From Loripinus fragilis (taxonomy: Eukaryota > Mollusca > Bivalvia > Lucinida > Lucinidae): a DNA stretch of 64,000 nucleotides. Shown here one piece after another: positions 11,501 to 22,401 of this stretch. The stretch lies in NCBI GenBank assembly GCA_964019695.1, contig OZ026520.1, forward strand, positions 33,398,620 through 33,462,619, given 5' to 3'. A program made the translations under genes and the position numbers. Within the stretch, counting starts at the first letter, position 1. Every line of letters begins with the position of its first letter. The notes below the pieces were generated by a model. It was not told the origin of the DNA, made no database searches, and saw only the letters and a program-made list of their open reading frames with translations.

Positions 11501-12051
11501 TATTACTTGACTTTTCGCTTACTGTAAAAGCGGCAACTTTAATATTCATATCTGGGTGTGGTTCGGCTATTTCATCTGCTAAGGAAGGGAAATCAGGTTT
11601 TATTTATAATTTGGTAAAGCGTTAATCAGCTTTTTGGGTCGCGCAAACGTGCGTGCATTTCATGAAAATCCTAACCGTATACACACTGAACTCACATTTA
11701 TTTACCCTTAAAGCGCATAATCACAAAATGTATGTTTTTTGTCGTCCACTAAACTATTTGAAGCCTCATAGATAAACATTGTGGATCCAGATCAGACTGC
11801 TCCTGTAGGAGCAGTCTGATCTGGGTCCACAATGTTTGCCTCCCTGCTTATGTTAAATAGACATTTTCATTTGCAGTTATTTTGCTGGCGTTTTAAGGAC
11901 TAAATAATGACTGCGGTTGTGGCACAAGATGATACAGTTACTTTTGAATAAAACAACGCCTCCTTTTCACCTACTTATGCCTAAGGTTGACTAGTCCTAA
12001 TTACGCATTCATGAGGCGCCGCCTTTACAGTAAGTGAAAAGTCAAGTAATA
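11501..12051. mobile_element. 551-bp foldback transposon, ~34-bp ends
   Basis: Left end TATTACTTGACTTTTCGCTT and right end AAGTGAAAAGTCAAGTAATA are inverted repeats continuing into ACTGTAAA-GCGGC. A shorter copy in the opposite orientation sits in RTCB intron 2 (54003-54515). The interior holds an ACCCTTAAAGCGC segment and a hairpin at 11774-11837 (ATCAGACTGCTCC/GGAGCAGTCTGAT). No ORF. Confidence 0.75.
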
Positions 12052-12313
12052 CAGCTCCCCTGTTTACCATGACTGAGCAATCTTTATCAGCCTGGGAACT
12101 CAGCCAGTAAAATAAGCAAATATGTTCCGGTAAATGCTAATACAAGCATGCATATATACATGTATTACATTTTCGAAACAAGACTGTAATGAATCATTAG
12201 ATTTTTGCAAACGTTCAAGGACTCATGAATGACACAAATTTGATAGGCAGCTGCCAAGTTCACTTGTCCGTGCAACACGCTTAGAACATCGAACTCATTC
12301 GCCAGAAGTGACA

Positions 12314-12732
12314 TGGGCCTACTTCGAATCGAACTATAGTTCCTACTATAGTAACTATAGTTTGTTTCGAACATCAATAGTCGCTACTGTAGTGACGTCA
12401 GGAACCGGTGGGTCAGAGCACCGGTACCCTAGTAGCTTGTCTTGTTCCCTTCTCTAGACCTAGCTAAACAAATGTAGCAAGATGGGTTTAAGATCTTTTA
12501 ATAGCCTCAAAAAGGTGTTGTAACAAAAAAATTCTCGCTGTGCTCTATTTGTGGTCCCACTTATTCGCAATTGTTAATTATAGTAAGCTATGCAGTATAA
12601 ACACTTCCTTTTCGTATACAATGAAGAATTGAAGGGCTATTCACTTTGTTTACTTGCCAACCAACCACACGTGCACGTGCATCTATTACATCAGAACTTT
12701 AGTAGGAACTATAGTTCGATTCGAAGTGGGCC
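12314..12732. mobile_element. Foldback element, ~33-bp inverted ends
   Basis: ATGGGCCTACTTCGAATCGA at the left pairs with TCGATTCGAAGTGGGCCA at the right and continues through ACTATAGTTCCTACTA. The interior is unrecognised. Target duplication unclear. Confidence 0.65.
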
Positions 12733-13452
12733 ACTGGTGTTGTGAATGACACCCCAGATACAAAGTAAGAAAGGCGGTAAAGATCAGGAACCGATATAAT
12801 CAAGTACAACACCTGATCCAGGATACCACATGGGAAAGTGACAAAAACACAATTAAACATCACAAACAAGAGCCAAGAGGCCCTTTCCCAGCAGGTGACC
12901 ACAAGGCAGCAATGAACAGACGCGAAAGCATAACAAACACAAGATATAAATAACAAATGATCCACAAAAGAAGTACCGCTTTGAAACGGTCAGTAAAAAT
13001 ATTTTACTGGAGGGCTTAAGCCGGTTTCACGGCGCCAACCTCAACCTTAGTTCAGATGTGGATCAAGACAAATAGATGTTTGGTTTGCATGAGAGACCCC
13101 TAACTTATCCATGCATCATCTCCTAGAGCATATAAACCAAGATATTAAAAGATAAAAAGGAGATAAAGCAAAGATAAGAACTCAACAGTACATAAAACTG
13201 AATACCGGAGCAAAAGAAATCCAACAGGCATACCCTGGCGGGGGGTGGGGGCTGATATCAGCCAAAGCATCAAGCCCCTACCAAGCCTCTGGTTTGCTCC
13301 ATTGGATGTCCGTGTTCGTGCTAGCTGTTCTGCTGTTTCGTTTTACACTCCGACAAAACCGTTAATACAATTACTGTTTTGTTTCCTAAATTATACATAT
13401 TGATTATATTTTAGATATTTATACATGTAATAAAATGTAAATATAAGTAATA
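12733..13452. other. No gene recognised
   Basis: Short frames without domains; no repeat matched elsewhere in the window. Confidence 0.4.
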
Positions 13453-13553
13453 AATTCAATTCTTGCTCTGTTCATTGAATCATGAATACTTCGGGTCTCT
13501 TGCAAAGAGACCCGAAATATTCATGATTCCATGAACATTCTAAAAATGAATTC
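13453..13553. repeat. Imperfect foldback, relative of 2214-2305
   Basis: Shares GAATCATGAATACTTCGGGT and its reverse complement with the perfect palindrome at 2214-2305, plus the same upstream TAAATATAAGTAATAAAT flank. The arms now differ at several positions and the loop is TTGCA. Confidence 0.75.
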
Positions 13554-13762
13554 ATTTTTTAAATGAACGGTCATACTAGAGTATTCACAGTTCGCAAATT
13601 AACATAATATAAAGCCCCACTGGCTAGCTAAAAATAGAGCAAAGGCATGCCCCAGCATTCGGCCGAGTGGTTTCACTGTGTCCATTATGTGGCTCTTGAG
13701 TTTAACCCAAGCTACAAAAGGGAGCGTTCGCACCCACGAGGTCATATTTACAAATGGATGTA

Positions 13763-13974
13763 AGGAGCGCAGTGTCTGAGTTAGTAGAGCGTCAAACTAG
13801 GGATCGAAATGTTTTCTAATTCGAGACTGACCAGAGTGATAGTGTTGTGTCCTTGGGCAAGACGCTTTATCCGCTGCTTAGTAATGGCGAAACCCAGGAA
13901 GACAGGAATTCGTTCCAATATAACTAAAATGTTGATAGGGGGTAAAGAATCAAAACAAACAAGCAAAACAAATG
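13763..13974 (+). mobile_element. tRNA-derived SINE, old copy
   Basis: Starts AGGAGCGCAGTG with an A-box-like CTGAGTTAGTAGAGCG, then the family's shared body (TTGTGTCCTTGGGCAAGACG, AACCCAGGAAGACAGG) and a tail of AAACAAAC units after GTAAAGAATC. The B box is damaged. Same family as 30641-30851. Confidence 0.75.
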
Positions 13975-14537
13975 GACGTAAACCAGAGCATTCGCTGATA
14001 CTGATAGACACACACCGGAAATTTTGCTCACAAGATAACTAACCAGAAAGCAGAAACTTAGTTTTCCTTGCTCGACTACAAGATCAAATAGTACTGTATC
14101 TGCCTCCACGCATGTTCGCTGGGGCGTACTCTGTGGAGTTTGTCTTCAGATTCTGTTTCCTGGGAGCTTTTCGTGTGTGTTGTTTTGTTCATAGTTAAAA
14201 TTATTTTTTTACTCTCATATTGTTTTGGTTAAAACCCAGAATGTGGTATTTCCTGATCATACTCACTTACTATTTTTGGTTAAAACCCAGAACATATTGA
14301 CAGATAAAGCAAAACACACCAGACTAGAACGACGTATAATGTGAAAAGAGATGGGAAAGCAGATGCAGCCTCATCAAAATATTTACTTACTCGCTAATAC
14401 ATTATGCAGAGATTATTATTCAAACTCTTCGCGTGCAATGGCTTAGCTATAGGCATGAGTGACATATATCTAGCTTCAATAAAACATGGACGACATGATA
14501 GACATGAAGTATTCATGAATATTAACTTTTGAGACTA
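13975..14537. other. No feature recognised
   Basis: A short direct repeat GGTTAAAACCCAGAA occurs twice at about 14227 and 14278. Otherwise nothing supported. Confidence 0.35.
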
Positions 14538-14795
14538 GGGCTGGGAATTACAATGTCTCCTTAAAGTTAAGCAAGACTTAAGTTAAGTATTGATATTTCA
14601 ACATGCTATCTTAAATGCTAAATAAATTGCCTGGATCGATGTGATGTTTTTGGTCAAAGATATCATTGTGGTCTTCAGAAAAATTAAAACTATTTTGACT
14701 TTAATCAGTTTTAAACGTTATTTTTCACATCCTGAAAAATCAATACTTAACTTAAGTCTTCCTTAACTCTAAGGAGGCATTGTTATTCCGGGCCC
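14538..14795. mobile_element. 258-bp MITE, ~55-bp inverted ends
   Basis: Ends GGGCTGGGAATTACAATGTC and the reverse complement of GCATTGTTATTCCGGGCCC pair. Pairing continues through CTCCTTA-AGTTAAG-AAGACTTAAGTTAAGTATTGAT. No ORF. Single copy in this window. Confidence 0.75.
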
Positions 14796-15406
14796 AGAGA
14801 TTAAAATGGATGCTTGATTTCAGGCACGCTTCAATGGTTTAAGTACAGTACAAGTACAGTCCTAATGGTGCAACTCTCTATACTGAAAAGCACACACATT
14901 CAACAATGATTGAAACCCATTTTTATCGTTTATATTCTATAATGACTGACTCCAAATTACAATGTATTTGCTGGTTCTCTACCGCATTTTGTAGTTGTTG
15001 TCCGTGTTTTACTGCCAATTTATTGTGATATTGGCTCAGGTATGCCATATCTGTGCATTTGTTGACGAAGTTGTCGCGTTATTAGGGACAATGCCTGATA
15101 AAAGGGTGTAAAGAGGGTTGGTACATTAGGTGTGGTACTGTATCGTAACCAATGACTCGTGACTTCCATTTTGTATCATTTGCCGAATTCCTTATTTATA
15201 ATTCTATCAAATACAAAATTACTTTGTTTTGAAATTATTTTCTCAAATGTTATAAAGTCAAAATAATTTTAGTATCCCTCAATTGTTTTTCTGAGTATAT
15301 ATTATTTTAGTTCATATTATTTTAGGATAACGTAGGAAAGTCTGCCAGTGCAGGATGACGCCCCAACTGCTAAAAAGCGTACATGCAACATTTTGTGGCT
15401 TATACA
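14796..15406. other. No gene recognised
   Basis: AT-rich, short frames only. Confidence 0.35.
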
Positions 15407-15645
15407 TGAGCCGCGACATGAGATTTCCAACAATGTGGTATGTGCGACCAGCAATGGCTCAGACCAGCCTGCGCATACGCGCAGTCTGATCAGAGCCTTT
15501 GCTAGTCACTTGAATATTCTATGACTGTTAAGCTACTGACTGAACATGATTTGGAGATTCTCAGCTTAAAGGGGGACTTCACAGGCTCGTCTGAGTCTAC
15601 ACTTGTCAAAATACCACATTGTTGGAAATTACGTGTCACAGCTCA
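15407..15645. mobile_element. TGAGCC-ended MITE, copy 1
   Basis: About 239 bp with ends TGAGCCGCGACATGAGATTT and ATTACGTGTCACAGCTCA, TTCCAACAATGTGGTAT inside the end, and a core CAGCCTGCGCATACGCGCAG. Flanked by CA on both sides. Four more copies: 50543-50773, 56436-56674, 59102-59337, 61656-61894. Confidence 0.85.
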
Positions 15646-15788
15646 CATGTATTATGTAGTTTTTATAGAAAAGCATAGTATACAACACCTCCACCTCATA
15701 TACTTTGGTAGCCACTGGCCTAGTGATAGCATTGCAATAAATGGTTATGCCTTTTAAAGTAAGTAATATGTATAACTCTAATAATAAT
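15646..15788. other. Spacer between two MITEs
   Basis: 143 bp with nothing recognised. Confidence 0.3.
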
Positions 15789-16028
15789 TGGGCCTCGTCG
15801 TGAGAAAACCTGTCCTTGGGGTTTCCGACAATAAGAATTTCTAACCAGTCTCCTCAGCTACAGAGACCAGCTAGAAAATTGAAATTGCACCTTAACCATG
15901 TCTACATTATGATACTTTCAAAAAAGCAAATAACAAAGGCGCTGATCAGACTGCGCGGATGCGCAGGCTGGTCTGTGCCTGTGTTGTTCGCAAACCCCCA
16001 AAGACAGGTTTTCTCGCGTCGAGGCCCA
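15789..16028. mobile_element. TGGGCCTCG-ended MITE
   Basis: 240 bp with inverted ends TGGGCCTCGTCGTGAGAAAA and TTTTCTCGCGTCGAGGCCCA, ACCTGTC-TT-GGGGTTT inside them, and a core GATCAGACTGCGCGGATGCG related to the core of the TGAGCC-ended MITE. Truncated relatives near 5197-5277 and 8572-8702. Confidence 0.8.
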
Positions 16029-16249
16029 TATCATGTGGGAACGGTTTTAACGCACGCAGACTGTTTGCTGCGATCAACCAGTCTTGTAGTGGCAATCAGC
16101 ATGTTGATACAGGTAGATCAGTACTACGCATAACAGCCGGACTATATCGTAACGTAGATAATACGGGAGATAATATGGCTGTTACACACTAACGCTCAAA
16201 CAACCAGAAACCCAGCTTGTGTCATTTTGCATGCCATTTAGTGTAAATT

Positions 16250-16444
<195 letters not shown>

Positions 16445-16449
16445 TCTTT

Positions 16450-16750
16450 AGCTAGGGGCGATGTACCAGGTGAGTGGCGCAAGCTCTTTAAAAAAGGTGA
16501 AAATATGATGCAGCTTATTATGACCGGTGTCGCTCACATGCGTTTGCTGCAAAACACTAGAGTATATATGTCCGTAACAATAGCAAACACTTAGCCTTAG
16601 ATAGCATACTTGCTGACTGTCAGCATGGCTTCCGAAGTGGGAGGTCCTGCGCAACCCAGTTGGTCCGTGTTTTGCACGACACTATCAGTAACCTTGATGA
16701 GGCTGTGAATCGTGGACACAAACAGACATATTCGATCATAATGGATTTCT
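16450..16750 (+). pseudogene. Non-LTR reverse transcriptase relic, part 1
   Basis: Frameshifted reverse transcriptase fragment. Readable pieces are PGEWRKLFKKGE (16461 on), then after frameshifts LADCQHGFRSGRSCATQLVR and IIMDF ending at 16749. The last is the start of the RT motif A block (DFSKAFDTVPH in the family). The protein continues at 20213 and again at 21693, so two insertions split it. Confidence 0.85.
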
Positions 16751-19700
16751 AACTTGGTTAACAAATTGCCTTCTAGTTTTAATTTATTTCTCACAGAGTC
16801 TTCCACTTTTCAAAAATTTTATAACGGTAAAAATGTTAAGGATGATGAATTTATGCTTATCCCAGTAAATGAGGATTTTATTTATATAGAATTGTGCAAA
16901 TTAAACCCTTATAAAAGTACTGGAACTGATAATATTCCTGCTAGATTTGTAAAAGATGCAGCAACAGTCTTTAGAAAACCTATTGGGCATATCATTAACC
17001 TTTCAATTGAGAAAAAATGTTGTTCCAAAAGATTTAAAAATGCTCGGGTCGTCCCTCTATTTAAGAAAAATAAGATAAGCGAGGTCGGTACTTATAGACC
17101 TGTCAGTGTGTTGTCTGTTGTATCAAAAATCTTAGAAAGGGCTGTTTATACACAATTGGAAGATGACCTTGTGAATAAAAAACTTCTGTTTGAATTTCAG
17201 TCTGTTTTTAGAAGCAACTTCTCAACTGACTCATGTTTGACATACTGATTATATTTAAACACAAACTTCTTAAGGTTTATATTCTGCAATGCTCATGTTG
17301 GATCTTCAAAAAGCTTTTGATACTGTTGACCATGACATTTTGTGCAAGAAATTAAAAGCCATGGGTATTAAGTCTGTAGATTGGTTTAGGTCTTATCTTT
17401 CTAATCGAAATCAGATTGTCAATGTGAATGATACAGAGTCTGACCCTTCACTTGTAACTTGTGGTGTCCCTCAAGGAAGTATTTTAGGTCCTCTTCTTTT
17501 CCTTTGTAATATAAATGATATGGAACTCAGTATTAGCTCAGAGTGTAAATTGTTATTATATGCAGATGACAGTAAAATTCTGTACTCAAACAAGGATCCT
17601 CGGGTCATATCTGATAAACTTGGCTTAGAACTGGAGAGGTGCAGCAAGTGGTTAGTTGATAATAAACATTCCTTGCATATGGATAAAACAGAATGCATAA
17701 TATTTGGCTCTAAGCGGAAATTCAGGAAAAACAAAAATTTTCAGTTGAATGTAATGGTCATACAATTAAGGCACAGCGTTCAGTGAAATATCTTGGACTT
17801 ACTTTAGATGATAAATTAACTGGGGAGGCCATTGTTAACTCTATTGTTCAAAAAGTTAATGGTAGGCTTAAATTTCTTTATAGACAATGCAACTTTTTAG
17901 ATAAAAAACTTAGGAAATACATATGCTCGGCACTTATCCAATGTCACATAGATTATGCATGCTCCTCGTGGTACTTGGGTTTGAACAAACAACTTAAAAA
18001 AAACTTCAGATTTGTCAAATCAAAACAGTATGGTTCATTAAAAATCTTGGCCCTAGATCTCACATTGGTTTCTTGGAACTAAATAGTCTTAATTTGTTTA
18101 ATGTGAATTTCAGGGTAAAACAACTTCGTCTGAGTCATGTGCATAAAATTTTAATGGAACTGGCCCGTCGTATTTGTCTGAACAATTCATCAAAGTTTCT
18201 GATGTTCATCATCATTTCACTAGAGGTAGTACTGAAAACGTTATATACTGAACGAAACTTCTAAACCGCCAGTTAACACAACACATTTTTTCAATCTAGC
18301 TCATTTATTTTTAAACTGTTTGACATGATATTCAACACAGTATATTTGGGCACATGTATCGGTCGATTGAACATAACAAAGTTTGATTCAATAGGGATGT
18401 TCATTTATGCGTAACGATAGAGTTCTAATACCTGTTTTGCACGTGGCACACGATGCTAAATGTTTTTTCGCCTTGTGTATACTTGCATTTTTATCGACAA
18501 CTATCGGACAACTTTATTTTATCACAAAAATTACAACGTTTGGGTTGTATGAGTATAAAGAAGAGGGGTCGGGCTGTGGGTTCAATCGAAATAGGGGCCT
18601 CGCTGAGACTGATTCATAATTTATCACAAGGTTTGGCATGTTTTGATAGAGCCGACAGTTTACACCACAACCTATTGGTCATTTTTCATTTTTGCACTCG
18701 TATGACGAGAAAAATCGACAAAAACTGAGTATTGCGTATGTCATAAAATGTCCTGTATAGTCCACCATACTTTGGTGCGGTGAAGCACAGATGCTGCATT
18801 GGAACGTCGGAAGTGTAGAGATTGATGTGCAGTACACGCTTAATGGGTGACGGATGTTTCAATAATTTTGTCGACAAAAACATTTCATCACCATAAACAC
18901 ATTTCCGTGTTCTTTTAGGCCATATGGGCCTCCATAGGAGCACTGAATTGCATGAAAATTGCTACTTTATATTACTAAATCAACACGAAAGTGTTCAATA
19001 ATGTCCATTTACAGAACCAGAAAGTTCCAATAACATTGTGGACAAAAAGATGTCATCTCCATAAAGTATTCTTGTGTTGTTTTATGTCATATGGGCTTCC
19101 ATAGAAACATTTTGGATTACCTGAAAATTCCTACTTTATAAAAGCGAAACCCAAAAATGTTCAATACTGTCCATTTATAACACCATAAAGTTGGTGTTTT
19201 TCACTTTTGCCCCTGTAATACTTGATTTTAAGCGATGAGTTCAAATTTTAGCGTTTGTGTAAAAATGAAATGCGATGGTGCCTTTATACAGTCTATCAAT
19301 TGAGCATGTTAATTTCAATTTATGACAATGAAATTTTGACAGGTTCAGTTTAATTGATTTTCCCATAATGAGTGTAAATTGTAGCCATCTATGTATCATA
19401 TGTGTTAAGATATTTGAGAAAATATTGAGTGGCGGTTTAGAAGTTTCGTTCAGTATAGTATCTTCTGTCAATGGTGTTGCAGCTACAACTTTTTATTACA
19501 GTGGAATTAAAGATTGGAACTCTCTACCCTCGGATGTCAAACAAAAGTACACTTTCAATGGTTTTAATCTGCTGCAAGACAATACCTTAGATCTCAGCTG
19601 CAACTTATGGAATCAATGTTTATTATTAATATGCATTTAGTAGTTCAATTTTGCACCTTAGGTTAATGTACCCTCCTCTCCTAACTGCTTCTTGGATCTA

Positions 19701-20212
19701 ACCAACAGGACCCCATTGGAAATAAGCCTTAGGAATTTCATGGGCTATCCTGGGTTATTTCAACACTCATACATTTGCCTTTACATTATCTTCCATTTGA
19801 ATAACAAATTTTGCTAACATATATCTCTCACACTCTTGGATCCTTTTAGAGGTTCAGGAGTGTGAGATATGAATGAGATATCAGTCATTTTCACCATTAT
19901 TATTTTGTGCCTAGTCAAAAGTGATCTCTTAATTTATAAAATGCATAATTGTGATCATATGTGATAACCTAGTTTACTGTGATAATCTTAATGTGATATT
20001 TGTGCCAGATCCATTCAAATTCATCTTAAATCATTCAAATTCTTCTTTAATTATAAGTTTTAATAGCATCAGAGATTTATTTAACTTTTTTTAACTTAAA
20101 TTATTTCATATTTTAAAGTGCTAAATTAATATGATATTTAATGTGCTATATGTTTTAATCTGCTGTTGTATATGTATGTATGTGTTGATTTTACCAAATA
20201 AACATCAATCAA
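16751..20212 (+). mobile_element. 5'-truncated non-LTR retrotransposon, broken
   Basis: Reverse transcriptase in at least four reading pieces. 16754-17248 carries ARVVPLFKKNK and TYRPVSVLSVVSKILE. 17289-17786 has motif A LDLQKAFDTVDHD, motif B GVPQGSILGPLLF and motif C YADD. 17783-18082 has KYLGLTLDDKL; 18073-18245 is the C-terminal part. After a 1.2-kb DNA insert the protein resumes at 19458 with VNGVAATTFYYSGIKDWNSL. The 3' UTR ends with AAATAAACATCAATCAATC, the short-repeat tail typical of such elements. There is no endonuclease, so it is a truncated insertion. It landed inside the older RT relic at its motif A. Frameshifts and stops make it inactive. Confidence 0.9.
18246..19455. mobile_element. 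1.2-kb TIR transposon with TA duplication
   Basis: A 26-bp perfect inverted end starts TACTGAACGAAACTTCTAAA at 18246; its complement ends at 19455. TA flanks both sides (18244-18245 and 19456-19457). Removing it rejoins the RT reading of the host element (TRGSTENV...SSVNGVAATTFYY). The interior has a ~167-bp tandem repeat (about 18857-19195, two units sharing CATATGGG at 18921 and 19088). No transposase recognised, so non-autonomous; ends and TA target suggest Tc1/mariner-like mobilisation. Confidence 0.9.
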
Positions 20213-20257
20213 TCAAAGGTCTTTGATACGGTACCACACAGGAGGCTATTACATAAA
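20213..20257 (+). pseudogene. Reverse transcriptase relic, part 2
   Basis: Reads SKVFDTVPHRRLLHK directly after the LINE tail. It continues motif A left open at 16749 and is itself cut at 20257, exactly between codons, by the next insertion. Confidence 0.88.
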
Positions 20258-21692
20258 GGATCATTGACGGTTTGGGCCTTATACGCCTATTTTTCTGATT
20301 TCCAGAACGCTGTTTTTGAGCTTTTAGTGTGGTGCATGTAGTATCAGTGCAATAGGTGAATCAAATGGAAAGAGCCAGCTAGCAAAATATTTTCAAAATT
20401 CCTACGCACTCGAGAGTTATGGCGGGTAGAAAGGGGAGGGGGTCTGAAATTTCATGAAAATAAAAAGTGCTTTAAAAAGTGATTTCTGCACGTTTTCTTG
20501 ATTTATTTGGTAGGCATGGTGATATCCATTGAACATACCATATGCAGAGTATTGACGAATCACGATAATTGATGAAATTGTTTAAAAAACAAAATATGTT
20601 TTGTAATAAAATGATTTTGGGATGATAATTTAGAAGTTACCTGCGCATTTTGACTACATGTACCGTAAATAATGCAAAACTGAAAGATCAACAAAAGATA
20701 TAAATATTTTTGAGCGAATGAAAGTGTCCCATTTAGCATTGGAAAGTAAAACTGATTCTAAATAGATCCTTTGAATATCACTTTTACTTTGTTTAAAGGG
20801 CATAGCATGTTAAATGTATTTAAAGTGTCCGAATATTTATGGTATAATTATGCATGTATATCCCTATATGAGACAATATATTGAACACAAGTATTTACCT
20901 GTTATAACTCTTTGCATAACAGTGGATAATTTTGTCGTCTGCCAATAGCCTTTTGCAAACAGTTTGAGCCCAGATGAAGATCAACAGAATGTCGGTCCTG
21001 ATCTGGATCAAAACTTTTTGACACTCTGATCGTGGTCCTGGGTGGTTTATTTTTAGAAACTTAATTTTGAAGAAAGTCAGCAGACGAAAATAGAAACATG
21101 AACAATTCCCTAGCATGCAAATAGAAGTACAGGACGTTTGAAAAATAATGTGTCATTTAATAACAGTGAGTTTTTTCTTATGAAAAAATGCATAAAACCT
21201 TGCTAATTCTACTTTTAATCTTTAAGTACTTTACATTAAACTAGCACAGAATATACAAAGCAATTTAGGAGGTTGGTTCTAGATAACTTCATTACTGTAA
21301 TTAATTTCTTATTTGGTAGAAAAGGCATTTTATGGGCTTAGGCCCAGGGTTTTTGGGCTGCTAAACATCTTCCCCCCCTTGTGCCAGCAAGCCACTTCCA
21401 TACAATGTGTAAAATATGGTAACACATATACATGCAAAAGCTTTTGCTGGCACGCGGGGGGGGGGGGGGGGATGATATTTTAAAAATGTTTTCTGATATC
21501 TATATATCTTAATGTAAAACTGATGTTCTACCCAAAATTTTATATCTTTGAAGTATTTAATATCGAAAACGGATTTCACCACCATAAAGTACTCAGGTCA
21601 GGGTAGCTTCAAGGTGAAGAAAGGGACGATTGACAAACTTTTATTTTTACTGAAAACCATAGGCATTTACCCATAGCAAGTGTCAATGATCC
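20258..21692. mobile_element. 1.4-kb insertion with short inverted ends
   Basis: Begins GGATCATTGAC and ends GTCAATGATCC, inverted repeats of 11 bp (13 if AA/TT is counted). It splits the RT relic cleanly: HRRLLHK before, LDYYEIRG after. No obvious target duplication. Inside, 20885-21120 is a copy of the palindromic element seen at 56943-57165. Positions 21361-21475 form a CCAGCAAG.../CTTTTGCTGG foldback next to a long G-run. No ORF with a domain. Confidence 0.75.
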
Positions 21693-21815
21693 TTGGACTA
21701 TTATGAGATAAGAGGGTCCACCCACAAGTGGTCAACTTGTTGCTCTCTGGGCGCTCTCAACAAGTAGTTTTAGATGGTCAAGCCTCAGATCCAGGTGGAA
21801 CAGACAGGGAGGGAT
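21693..21815 (+). pseudogene. Reverse transcriptase relic, part 3
   Basis: Reads LDYYEIRGSTHKW and, after a frameshift, a stretch matching the QQVVLDGQASDP part of the same RT family (the block before motif B). Similarity stops near 21815. Confidence 0.8.
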
Positions 21816-22401
21816 AGGTAATTTCGACATTTATTATAACCTAGTTTTAAATATCAGATAAACGCTTTCATTTTATATTGCTGCGAAATTCGTTGATATT
21901 TGAAAGCGTCTGATTAGTTCCCGTACAGGATTGTGGTGAAACACACCAAATAAAGGAATTTCTCGTAATTTATCTCTTGTCAATCTATTTACACAAGGAA
22001 CCCCTTGAAATTAATGGTCTCCTATGTTATGACAAATACAGCTACACATGTTCACTTTCCCACACTGATAAGTAGAATTTTACACGTGATCAAGATATCC
22101 CTGCAAGGTGCCGATTGTCGACATGCATGCATATCTGTACAAGTGATAGGTAAAAATGGAATTGAGCCTCCTTCAGGGTTTTACAGGTCACAATATCCTG
22201 CGTCTTATATGCATAATTAAATCATTAGGTAGGACCCGTCAACCCTTATTGAAATCAAAATATTGCTGCAATATGAATTTGTTGCTCAAACTAGCATATT
22301 CGGAAAACTGCAATATTGCCGCTTTATTTGATCGCAAATGTCTCTTGCACAATTTAGGACCAAAAGTAAGTTTATTTATTCTCGGGACCCCACTTCTAGT
22401 T
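21816..22401. other. No gene recognised
   Basis: Short frames only. The last five bases TAGTT (22397-22401) are the left target duplication of the next element. Confidence 0.4.

Noticed and set aside
13763..13974. Possible tRNA gene
   Set aside because: The body and AAAC tail match the SINE family; the tRNA-like part is decayed.
18407..18728. Two overlapping short ORFs inside the TA-flanked transposon
   Set aside because: No transposase motif (no DDE/D pattern, no helix-turn-helix) and too short; treated as non-coding.
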